Source: Prosopocoilus inquinatus (Eukaryota > Arthropoda > Insecta > Coleoptera > Lucanidae). Taken from it: DNA of 64,000 nucleotides. The notes under the pieces are model-generated. The model made no database searches, had not been told where the DNA came from, and saw only the letters and a program-made list of their open reading frames with translations. The DNA lies in NCBI GenBank assembly GCA_036172665.1, contig CM069876.1, forward strand, positions 50,809,001-50,873,000, read 5' to 3'. How positions within the stretch are numbered: position 1 is the stretch's first letter; each line of letters starts with the position of its first letter. The translations under genes were made by a program, and so were the position numbers. Of the stretch, positions 1 to 10,045 are shown one piece after another.

Positions 1-2910
1 TGTTTTATAAGCCGACGATTGAAACGCAATTTTCTTTCAACTTAGCTTCGCATGACTGGCCATAGATGGCGCCGCTAAAAACGGAAACGGAAAATGGCGG
101 CGTTTTTCATTTTTTATCGAACGAACGAACGCTGCCCTTTTCGTTTTGTTTTATAAACCGACGAACACAAAACTCATTCCGAACGAAAAAATTCTGTTCT
201 ACTTAAATTTGGCTTCTCGTTATTGGCCATAGATGGCGTCACCAAAAAAAAAATCAAATCGACACACAATTTTTTTTTTTTTTTTTGCTTTAACGAATGA
301 ATGAAACGCCGCGGTATTCTTAAGGCCTAATGAAAATAATTTTTTTCTTTCAACTTAGCTTCGCGCGACTGCGACATAGATGGCGCCACTAAAAACGGAA
401 ACGGAAAAGAGGCGGGGTTTTCCAATTTTCATCGAACGAACGAACGCTGCGATTTTCGTTTTGTTTTATAAACCGACGAATGAAACGCAATTTTCTTTCG
501 TCTTAGCTTCGCATGACTGGCCATAGATGGCGCCGATAAAAACGGAAACGGAAAATGGCGGCGTTTTTCATTTTTTATCGAACGAACGAACGCTGCCGTT
601 TTCGTTTTGTTTTATAAACCGACGAACACAAAACTAATTCCGAAGGAAAAAATTCTGTTCTACTTAAATTTGGCTTCGCGTGATTGGCCCTAGATGGCGC
701 CACCAAAAAAAAATCAAATCGACACACAATTTTTCTTTTTTTTTTTTGTTTGCTTTAACGAACGAACGAAACGCCGCGGTATTCTTAAGGCCTGACGAAA
801 ATTATTTTTTTCCTACAACTTAGCTTCGCGAGACTGGCCACAGATGGCGCCGCTAAAAACGGAAACGGAAAATGGTATGGTTTTTCATTTCTTAATTTTT
901 TTCGAACGAATAAACGCTGCGATTTTTGTTCTGTTTTATAAACGGACGAACAGAAGATTAATTTCGAACGAAAAATTTAATTCGATGTAAATTTGGCTTC
1001 GCGCAACCGGGGAAAGATGGCGCCCCTAAAAAAAAATCAAATCGACACAATTTTTTTTTTTTTTTGCTTTAACGAACGAATGAAACGCCGAGGTATTCTT
1101 GAGGCCTGACGAAAATATTTTTTTCTGTCAACTGAGCTTCGCACGGCTGGCCCATAGATGGCGCCGCTAAAAACGGAAACGGAAAACGGCGGGGTTTTTC
1201 AATTTTTATCGAACGAACGAACGCTGCGGTTTTCGTTTTGTTTTATAAACGGACGAACAGAAAATTAATTCCGAACGAAAAAAATAATTCTACTTAAATT
1301 TGGCTGCGCTCGACCGACTACAGATGGCGCCACTATACATAGAGAAAAATCAAATCGACACACGACGCGATTCTTTTTTTTTCTTTTTTCTTTAACGAAC
1401 GAATGAAACGCTCGGTATTCTTAAGGCCTAACGAAAATATATTTTTTCTTTCAAACTAGCTTCGCACGACTGACCGCAGATGGCGCCACTGAAAACGGAA
1501 AACGGTACGGTTTTTCGTTCTTTATCGAACGAATGAACGCTGCGATTTTTGTTTTGTTTTATAAACAGACGAATATACAATTAATTCCAAACCAAAAAAA
1601 AAATAATAATAATTCGGTTTGAATTTGGCTTCGCGCGACCGGCACTAGATGGCGCCATTAAAAAAAAAGCGAAATCAGTAAACGATCCGATTTTTCTTTT
1701 TTCTTTAACGAGTAATTGAAATTATTTCAAAAAATACAAAATCTCTTTTCGTCTCAGCTTAGCTTCGCGTGGCCGACCGTAGATGGCGCCACCAATTAAT
1801 TAGAATCGGAATTTTCTTTTCTTCTTCGCTGAATGAAAAAAAAAATTATATTTTTTTTTCAATTCTATAAATGAATGAAACCGAAGCGAATTTCTGTTTC
1901 AATTTTCTCTTCACAGTTTCCGTCGACTGAACATAGATGGCGCCGCCGAAACTGAATTCGGAATCCGCCGTTTTTCTTTCTGAAACAAACGAAAGGGTGC
2001 GTTGTTTTGCTTATTTTATAAAACAGACGAGACGAAATTGATTAATTTCGAACGAGAATTATTCAATTCCGTTTCAAAGTTTCACCTTACGTGATTGACC
2101 GCAGACGGCGCCACCAAGAACGAAAAGCAATAAAATTAATAAATGAAAGAAGAATGAAACGGTACGTTTTTTTTTTATTTCATGAACGTACAGACGAAAT
2201 TAGAATTAGTTCTCCGGAGGAAAATGCGCTTCGCCCGACCAACCACAGATGGCGCCACGAAAAAAAAATTACTACAGTCCGATTCTTTTTCCTTTTTGTT
2301 CCAAAAATGAAGCGACGCGATTTTTACTTTTTTTTTATAAACGAGAGATTAATGATTAATACAATACCTAACGTAAATTAATTGCGTGCAAAATTTACAA
2401 CGCATGACTGATATCTACATAGATAGATGGCGCCACAAGGAAACGAAATCGGAAAAGATCCTATTTTTCATTCTCTGTCGAACGAACAAACGAATGAAAC
2501 GATACGATTTTTGAATGTCGTCGCTGTAAGACGATACTAATCCCAGTTCGCGTGACTGTTTGTAGATGGCGCCACTGAAAAAAGTGAAATTAGGAAACGA
2601 TCGGATCTTTATCTTTGCGGAACGACGAAGCGTTACGAATTTTTCCGTTTTATAATTAAACGGAACGGAAACAATTCGAGAAATAATTCTACGTCACTTT
2701 TGCTTCACATTACTCATCACAGATGGCGCGCCGCTAAAATAAATTAGTATTTAAAAACGATGCAATTTCCTTTTTGTTTATTGAATGTACGAAACGATAT
2801 TTACGATTTTTTAAATTATTTTACAGGTAAATTTTATTCTGCACGAAAATTAATTAATAAATTAAATCTGAACTTAATTTGTTGTGGTGTTTGATTGTAG
2901 ATGGCGCCAA
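1..2910 (+). repeat. Tandem array of ~157-base units each carrying AGATGGCGCC
   Basis: About 19 degenerate units were counted. Each has AGATGGCGCC or a close variant on the + strand (for example 64, 231, 378, 525, 2897), spaced roughly 133-180 bases apart. In the first 1.5 kb two unit types alternate. One follows the motif with AAAACGGAAACGG, the other with a run of A and TCAAATCG, giving a dimer of about 310 bases. Units near 1700-2900 are more diverged, so the array decays toward the zinc-finger gene. The left edge lies outside the window. AGATGGCGC matches the core of the CTCF consensus (AGRKGGCGC); that is a sequence match only. No coding potential is supported here. Confidence 0.9.
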
Positions 2911-3154
2911 AAGGAGAAGAAAACCTAAAAAAAAAAAGGGTAGGACCAGTTCGAACTTGCGGGATGCGCGCGCGTGTTTTCGAGACGCGGAAACTCGAGA
3001 TGACATTTGCGTCACATCTTGCCCCCCTCACGAGGAAAAAACAAGTTCCAATTAATTTTTTCTTAAATGACCGACGCCTTGCTAATTAACAAATAAGAAA
3101 ACTTGTGTGGCGCGACGAATTTTTAATTAGTTTGTAAATAAAAAATTGTTTCAG

Positions 3155-4130
3155 AACTTTCCGCTTCGTCGAAGTGGGGAAAGATGAGGAAATCCCCCAA
3201 GTCACAGTAACTACGATCGTCGAGGAACAACCCACCCCGCCCCCGTCGAAATCATCGTCGTTCAACTGCAATTCCTGCAGTTTCAAGACGCGCAGACCCG
3301 ATCATTACAAACTGCATCTCCTGACACACACGGGCGGAAAACCTTTCAGCTGCGACTTGTGCGATTACAAGAGCCGATTCCCGGCGAACCTGCGGGTGCA
3401 CCTCAAGCGGCACCGAGGCGAGAAGCCCTTCAAGTGCGCCGCTTGCGATTACAAGAGCACCGAATCGGCCACGCTCCGCAAACACATGATGACGCACTCC
3501 GACGAGAAACCCTTTCGTTGCGACGCGTGCGATTTTAGGTGCAAGGACGCGACGCGCCTGAAGGCGCACGCCTTGACACACACCAGCGAGACGCCGTTCG
3601 CGTGCGAGATCTGCGATTATAAGTGCAAGAGATCCACCTACTTAAAAAGGCACCTGGTGAGACACACCAGCGGGGAACTGTTCAAGTGCGACGTGTGCAG
3701 TGAGAAATTCACCGAGCCCGCGCAATTAAAGCGCCATCTAGTGACGACGCACGGCGAGCGCTTCAAGTGCAAGAAATGCGATTTTAAGGCCGCCGAGGCC
3801 AAGTCGCTGAAGGAGCACGCGCTGACGCACGCCGACGATCGGCCCTTCAAGTGCGTGCTTTGCAGGTTTAAGGCGAGCAAATTCAAGACCTTGAAGAACC
3901 ACGTCAAGCTCAGGCATACCGGGAGGGAGTTGCTGAAGTGCGACGTCTGCGGTCACGAGGTGGTTCGACCTAGCGACCTAAAAATTCATATGGTCGTGCA
4001 TACCGGCGAGAAACCTTACCGGTGCGATCTTTGCGACTGCCGGTATACGACGCATTCGTCTCTGAAACGGCACAGGGAGAGACACGCCGAGGAAAACGCT
4101 TCTAACCTCAATGTTGTCAAGGTCGAATAG
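3155..4130 (+). CDS. C2H2 zinc-finger protein, terminal coding exon with ten fingers (5' part not found)
   Basis: This exon encodes a probable nuclear, sequence-specific DNA-binding protein of the C2H2 class; its target is unknown. A polypyrimidine tract and TTTCAG end at 3154, and the exon opens in phase 2. The reading frame then holds ten C2H2 fingers in tandem from about residue 30 to the end, with Krüppel-type linkers such as HTGEKPY and HTGGKPF. Several fingers have the C-x2-C-(D/N)-(Y/F)-K spacing seen in multi-finger repressor-like proteins. A short acidic and Pro-rich lead (EEQPTPPPSK) precedes finger 1, and a short Glu/Asn tail follows finger 10. No KRAB, BTB or ZAD domain is visible, though one could lie in a missing upstream exon. 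The first in-frame ATG falls inside finger 3, so the true start must be upstream. The stop is TAG at 4128. AATAAA at 4133 is a possible but very close polyadenylation signal. Confidence 0.9.
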
Positions 4131-4132
4131 GA

Positions 4133-4138
4133 AATAAA
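4133..4138 (+). terminator. Possible polyadenylation signal of the first zinc-finger gene
   Basis: AATAAA lies 3 bases after the stop codon. That would give an unusually short 3' UTR, so the real signal may lie further downstream in the T-rich sequence. T-rich sequence after 4200 could serve as the downstream element. Confidence 0.35.
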
Positions 4139-4259
4139 AAAGTATAAAATTAAAAGAAAAAGAATTTGTAGAATTAATGCAATTAAAAAAAAAATTGTAC
4201 GGCTTTTTTTGTACATATTATATTTTTTTTTCTGGTTTTAAAACTTCTGTTTTCGTTTA

Positions 4260-7160
4260 GTTTCGATCGCCTTTTATTTTGTTATTTTTATTTATTTGTT
4301 TTTAATTTTGCCTTTCTCGCCGATCGTCAGTTGTTTTCGTTTTGTTGCTTGGGAAATTTCTTTTGTTTCTGTTTTCATAGTTTGACGGTCGTTTTTTTAT
4401 TTTTCTTTTGTCCCTTCTTGTGGCGCCCGTTTATCTTTGTTTGTTGATTTTTATTTCGGCCCTTGATCGTCTTTTGTTTTCTTTTTTTTTTGGTTTAGCT
4501 CTTCCGTTCTGTTTTTTTTCTTATTTTATTTTATTGGCCGACACTCGTTTCGTATTTTCTTTGCTTTTTTCTTTCCTTCACGGTCATTTAGGATTGTTTG
4601 TTGATTTTTATTTCAGTCCTCGATCATCGTTTATTTATTTATTTTTGTAGCTTTTCTGTTCTGTTTTTTTTTTTTTCATATTTTATTAGCCGACACTTGT
4701 TCGTATTTTTTTCCTTCACAGTCCTTTATATTTGTTTTTTTTTTATTTCAGGTTCTTGATCGTCTTTTGTTTCTTTAACTTTTCTGTTTCTGTTTTCTGT
4801 TTTCGTTTTTTCGCCTTTCGTATTTTTTCTTTTTGCTTTTCGTTTTTGTTTGACGGTCGTTTACGTTTGTTTATTGATTTTTATTTCGTTCCTCGACCGT
4901 CATTTGTTTTTTTCGTTAATTTTTATGTTGTTTTTTCTTTTTTTTTGTTGCTTCAGTTCTTTCGTATTTTTCTTTTATATTTTTTCCTTAACGGCCCTTT
5001 AGGTTTGTTTGTTGATTTTTACTTTAGTCCTTGATCGTCGTTTATTTATTTATTTTTCTGCTTTTCTGTTTTGTTTTTTTTTCCTGTTTTTTATTAGCTG
5101 ACAGTCGTTTCACATTTTTCCTTGTCCGACAGTCGTTTACGTTTGTCTATTGATTTTTATTACGTTCGTCGACCGTCATTTGTTTTTCTTTAATATTTGC
5201 TTGGTTTTTCAGTTGTTTTTTTTTTCCTTGTTTTATTACTTCAGCCGTTTCGTACTTTTCTGTTGTTTTGTTTCTTCCTTAAACGTCGGTAAGTTTGTTT
5301 GTTGACTTCTATTTCACTCCTCATCGTCTTTTCTTTTTCCTTTTTAATAGTTTTTCCGTTCTATTTTTTCCCTTATTTTATTAGCGACATTCGTTTTGTT
5401 TTTTTTTTCGTTTTTTTTTCCTTCAGGTTTGTTTGTTTATTTATATTTCAGTCCCTGATCGTATTTCGTTTTTTTTTTGCTTTGCTGTTCAATTTTTTTT
5501 CCTGTTTTGTTAGCCGTCAGTCGTTTCGTATTTTTTTTTTGTTTTTGTTTGACAGTCGTTTGTGTTCGTTTGTTTGTTGACATATATCGTTCCTCGACCG
5601 TCATTTGTTTCTCTTTACTTTTTGTTTGGTTTTTCTGTTCTGTTTTTTTTCCATATTTTATTAGCCGACACTCGTTTCGTATTTGTTTTCCTTCACAGTC
5701 CTTTATATTTGTTTTTTTTTTGTTTTTATTTCAGGTTCGGTGATCGTTTTTTGTTTCTTTAACTTTTCTGTTTCTGTTTTCTGTTTTCGTTTTTTTGCCT
5801 TTCGTATTTTTTCTTTTTATTTTTCGTTTTTGTTTGACGGTCGTTTACGTTTGTTTATTGATTTTTATTTCGTTCTTCGACCGTCATTTGTTTTTTTCGT
5901 TAATTTTTATGTTTTTCTTTTCTTTTTTTGTTGCTTCAGTTCTTTCGTATTTTTCTTTTATATTTTTTCTTTAACGGCCCTTTAGGTTTGTTTGTTGATT
6001 TTTACTTTAGTCCTTGATCGTCGTTTATTTATTTATTTTTCTGCTTTTCTGTTTTGTTTTTTTTTTCCTGTTTTTTATTAGCTGACAGTCGTTTCACATT
6101 TTTCCTTGTCCAACAGTCGTTTACGTTTGTCTATTGATTTTTATTACGTTCGTCGACCGTCATTTGTTTTTCTTTAATTTTTGCTTGGCTTTTCAATTGT
6201 TTTTTTCCCCCTTGTTTTATTACTTCAGTCGTTTCGTACTTTTCTGTTATTTTGTTTCTTATTTAAACGTCCGGTAAGTTTGGTTGACTTCTATTTCACT
6301 CCTTGAACGTCTTTTGTTTTTTTTTTTGTTTTTTAATAGCTTTTCCGTTCTATTTTTTTTTTCCTTATTTTATTAGCCGACATTCGTTTTGTTTTTTTTT
6401 TCGTTTTTTTTTCCTTCACGGCCCTCCAGATTTGTTTGTTGATTTTTATTTCAGTCCCTGATCGTTTTTTGTTTTTTTCTTTTGCTTTTCTGTCTTGCCT
6501 TTTTCCTGTTTTGTTAGCCGACAGACGTTTCGCATTTTTTTGTTTGTTTTCTTTTGACAGTCATTTGTGTTCGTTTGTTTGCTGATTTGTACATATATCG
6601 TTCCTCGACCGTCATTTGTTTCTCTTTTCTCTTTTTGTTTGGTTTTTCTATTTTGTTTTTTCTTTTACTTCTTGTTTCATTACTTTGGTCGTTTCGTATT
6701 TTTCTTTTGTTTTGCTTTTTCCGCAACGGTCGGTGGGTCTGTTTGTTGATTTTTATTTCGGTCCTTGATCGTCTTTTGTTTTCTTTCTTTAACTTTTCTG
6801 TTCTGTTTCTTTCTTTTTCATATTTTATCAGCCGACACTCGTCTCGTATTTTTTTTCTTTCGCGGTCCTTCAGGTTCGTTTTTTTTTTAATTTTCTGGTT
6901 TTTATTTCAGATCCTTGATCGCCTTTTGTTTTCTTAACTTTTCTGTTCCGTTTTTTCCCCTTTCGTATTTTTTTCTTTATTTTTGTTTTTCGTTTTCGTT
7001 TGACGGTCGGTTACGTTCGTTTATTGATTTTTATTTCGTTCCTCGACCGTCATTTGTTTATGTCGTTAATTTTTATCTTGTTTTTCTTTTTTTTTCTCTT
7101 TTTCTGTCGCTTCAGTTCTTTCGTATTTTTCTTCTGTATTTTTTCCTTAACGGTCCTTTA
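4260..7160 (+). repeat. Pyrimidine-rich tandem array A
   Basis: The + strand is T-rich and repeats phrases such as TTAGCCGACACTCGTTTCG, GGTTTGTTTGTTGATTTTTA and TTGATCGTCTTTTGTTT in units of about 160-170 bases. A higher-order duplication of about 980 bases is visible: the block near 4980-5150 recurs near 5960-6140. Many open frames here are Phe/Leu/Ser-rich low-complexity translations of the T-rich strand and are not genes. Confidence 0.85.
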
Positions 7161-8070
7161 GGTTTGTTGATTTCTATCACGTCCATCGACCGTCTTTTGT
7201 TTTTCTTTGGTTCTCTTTTTATTTATTTATTGTTTTTAACATAATTTTTTTTTATCGTCATGTTCACTGATCGTCATTTGTTTTCGTATGTTCACCCTCC
7301 CGACGAGCTTCTCTCTAATTTTGTTACTCGCGTTTGTCGATTGTCATTTCATTTCTCGATCGTCGATTGTTTTTTTTTTTGGGTTTTCTGACTGCTTGGA
7401 TTTTTCTTTTGTTTTTTTTTTCTTTTTTCTCCCAGACAATCGCTCGGGTTTGCTTTTCTCAGTTTTCTTCTTCTTGTGGTTTCTTAACGTCTTTTGTTTT
7501 TCCTTAATTCTCTTTTTACTTATTTATTGTTTTTAAAATAATTTTTTTATCGTCTTGTTCACTGATCGTCATTTGTTATGTTTACCCCTCCCCCCCCCCC
7601 CGCCCCCCGCCCCCCGGCAAGCTTCTCTTTGTCATTTCGTTTCTCGATCGTCGATTGTTTTTTTTTTTGGCTTTTCTGTTTTGGATTTTTCTTTTGTTTT
7701 TTTTTTCTTTTTCCTCCCAGACAATCGCTCGGGTTTTCTTTTTCAGTTTTTTTTTCTTTTGGTTTCTAAACGTCTTTTCTTTTTCTTTAGTTCTCTTTTT
7801 ATTTATTTTTTGTTTTTAACATAATTTTTATCGTCTTGTTCACTGATCGTCATTTGTTTTCGTATGTTACCCCCCCCCCCCCCCCGAAAAGCTTCTTTTT
7901 AATTTAATTTAATTTGTCGACCGACATTTCATTTCTCGATCGTCGATTGCATTTTTTTTTTGGCTTTTCTGACTGTTTTGGATTTTTCTTTTGTTTTTTT
8001 TTCTTTTTTTCTCCCAGACAATCGCTCAGGTTTTCTTTTCTCAGTTTTCTTTTGCTTTTCTTTTGGTTTC
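7160..8070 (+). repeat. Pyrimidine-rich array, ~290-base units with poly-C tracts
   Basis: Three units are visible. Each contains TCGTCTTGTTCACTGATCGT (near 7254, 7551 and 7831) and CCCAGACAATCGCTC (near 7431, 7715 and 8013). In two of them a run of C lies between these phrases, at 7583-7617 and 7870-7885. This looks like a local variant of the neighbouring pyrimidine-rich array. Confidence 0.8.
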
Positions 8071-8389
8071 TAAACGTTCTTGGCCCGCGCCTTGCGTTAA
8101 TCTAACTTCAATTGTCTCAATTACTTTTGAAATGTAATTTTTGTCTCACTCGTCGATCGTCATTTGTTTTCGTCATTTTTTTTTTGTATAATTTACGTTT
8201 ATTAGCATTTTTTTTTTTTTTGGCTGGTGCGCATAAATGTAAGTGTAAATGTAAATGTAATTGTGCGCGTAAAATTAAAATAATCGTAAAGTAATTACGA
8301 AAGAAAATTTAAATTAAAAGAAAATCGCAAAGTTTTTTATTATATTTTATTTTATTTTTTTTTTTTGGTCGGATTTCTTTTTTGTACAG
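8070..8389. other. AT-rich stretch before a candidate splice acceptor
   Basis: No gene is seen. The sequence is T-rich with a short run of TGTAAA/TGTAAG repeats near 8237-8260. It ends in a T-tract followed by TTTTGTACAG, a good acceptor shape at 8389. Confidence 0.4.
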
Positions 8390-8699
8390 GAGATCCTCGG
8401 CGACCTAGCTACGCCACTGGCTGCAAGTTGCGAAGGGCAGAAGCGCGACGTGCAACTTCGTACCAAGCGCAAAGCGTCTGTCTACATTCACTTTCTCCTA
8501 GTCGAGTGGTAGAAAAGAAAACCGGACTTTTTTTCAAACTAAAGCGTTATTGATTGCGCGTAATTACCCACCCCTCCTCACCCCCATCCTTCTTTTCGTT
8601 CTCACCGCATTTTAAAATAAACCATTTCTTCACTGATTGTGAGCCGGCAAACAAACAGAGAGGAGTTAATCTGCTGTACTTTACAGTCGACCGTGACAG
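8390..8699 (+). other. Candidate upstream exon of the second zinc-finger gene
   Basis: A T-tract and TTGTACAG acceptor end at 8389, and CAG|GTAGGT at 8697-8704 is a near-perfect donor. In the first frame after the acceptor about 40 codons are open before a TAG near 8511; the frame that would join the zinc-finger exon at 8798 is open only from about 8552 and has no ATG. The exon may therefore be 5' UTR. Alternatively, an internal donor near 8509 (GTG|GTAGAA, phase 2) may be used. The true structure is unresolved. Confidence 0.4.
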
Positions 8700-8797
8700 G
8701 TAGGTTATGGGGGCGGCGGCTCCTTGCAGCAAACCGAAATTAAGTTTTCCGTAACCGCGCAAAAAAGAAAGATTCTAACGCTCCCCGTTGTTTCCAG

Positions 8798-9713
8798 GAG
8801 GAAAGGCGCCCCCGCGAAACCGAAAAACCCCAGCCAGTGCCACATTTGCGCGAAGACCTTCGCCCGCTGGCGCCTCCTGAAGCGCCACCTGATCACGCAC
8901 ACCAGCGAGAAGCCCTTCGCCTGCGACGTCTGCTCGAAGCGCTTCCGGCGCAACTTCGAGATGCTCGCGCACCGGAAGTACCACACCGATCTCAAACCGT
9001 TCAAATGCGAGGTGTGCGACAAGTCGTTCAAGAGGAAGGGCACCCTCGAGAACCACCAGAAGCGCCACGTCAAGGATTACAAGGTGATGTGCGAGGTGTG
9101 CCGCGTCGGTTTCTACTCGAACTGCGAGTACAAGCTCCACCTGGGCTATAAGCACGGCCAGGGCAAGTTTATTTGCAAGGTTTGCGCCAAGTCCTTCTAT
9201 AATAAATTCGGGCTGCAACAGCACACACAGCTCCACCGAGAGGGGTACAGAGACGAAAGGAAGTACAAGTGCGAGCTGTGCGGGAAAGGGTTCCTGCAGC
9301 AGGTTCACCTGAGGGCGCACTACAATAAGATGCACACGGATAGTTCGAGGAAGCTGTACATTTGCGACTTGTGCGGAAAAGAAGTTTGCTCCAGCACCAG
9401 CCTGAGGGAGCATCAGCTGTTGCACGAGGGGGTTAAACCGAATAAGTGCGACGTGTGCGAGAAGAGCTTCGCGTCCAAATCGAATCTCGTCGTGCACTTG
9501 CGCACGCACACCGGCGAAAGGCCCTACGAATGTCAACAGTGCGGCAAATCGTTTACTCAGAGGAACACCTTCGTCATACACACGCGCCATCACTCCGGAG
9601 AACGGCCTTACGTTTGCCAATTGTGTCACGAGGGCTTCATCAGCAAGAACATGTTGAATCTGCACCACAAGAGCAAGCATAACATACTTAAGATGAATAG
9701 CATCATCAAATAA
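8798..9713 (+). CDS. C2H2 zinc-finger protein, terminal coding exon with ten fingers (start codon not found)
   Basis: This exon encodes a probable DNA-binding nuclear protein with ten C2H2 fingers. The exon start is set by TTTCCAG at 8791-8797, giving a phase-2 entry into a basic lead (RRKGAPAKPKNPSQC) and finger 1 (CHIC...H). Fingers 1-3 have standard linkers. Fingers 4-7 are separated by longer or unusual linkers such as HREGYRDERKYKC and MHTDSSRKLYIC, and fingers 8-10 return to THTGERPYEC-type linkers. The open frame continues upstream to 8697 without an ATG, and the first in-frame ATG is inside finger 2, so translation must begin in an upstream exon. The stop is TAA at 9711. The protein is not an obvious recent duplicate of the gene at 3155: fingers and linkers differ, although both terminal exons open in phase 2. 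Confidence 0.9.
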
Positions 9714-9796
9714 TCCACAACAATCATCATTAAAGAACTTACTTTGTTTTGCGTTTCGATCTAAAAATTGTGAAAAAATTAGAGTGTCACGCACGT

Positions 9797-9802
9797 AATA
9801 AA
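9797..9802 (+). terminator. Polyadenylation signal of the second zinc-finger gene
   Basis: AATAAA lies 84 bases after the stop and is followed by GT/T-rich sequence (GACTTGTGTTTCG) about 15-25 bases downstream, the usual layout for cleavage near 9820. Confidence 0.7.
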
Positions 9803-9894
9803 GTAATGACGTTCTGACTTGTGTTTCGCGCCACTTAACCCCCTAAGGGCAGTGTGTCCCGCGGAAATATTTTGTTTTCTTTTTGTTACGGTCA

Positions 9895-10045
9895 CAATAA
9901 AAAAATCAGATCGGTTTAATTTGTTTTCGAACTCCTTCCTTGGCAGTTTTGGGGCGAAGCCAGGTCGTGGCTTTATTAACTTGAAAGCGTGCTCTATTCA
10001 GAATATAAAAAAATCAGATCGGTTTAATTTGTTTTCGTACTCTCT
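9895..10045 (+). repeat. Border element of the pyrimidine-rich array B (first copy)
   Basis: AGATCGGTTTAATTTG, CTTCCTTGGCAGTTTTG and GGCTTTATTAACTTGAA recur at 12980-13150. The element flanks array B on the left and reappears at its internal gap. It may be a dispersed element that seeded or bounds the array. Confidence 0.65.

Noticed and set aside
2901..3089. ATG-started 62-codon frame as the first exon of the first zinc-finger gene
   Set aside because: The ATG is part of the last AGATGGCGCC unit of the repeat array, and no donor gives the phase 2 needed at 3155.
4408..8294. Phe/Leu-rich open frames resembling membrane proteins
   Set aside because: They are translations of the T-rich strand of tandem arrays, broken often, with no splice or start support.
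8775..9794. 339-codon open frame on the - strand
   Set aside because: It is antisense to the second zinc-finger exon; the Ala/Leu/Val-rich translation is the usual shadow of C2H2 codons.
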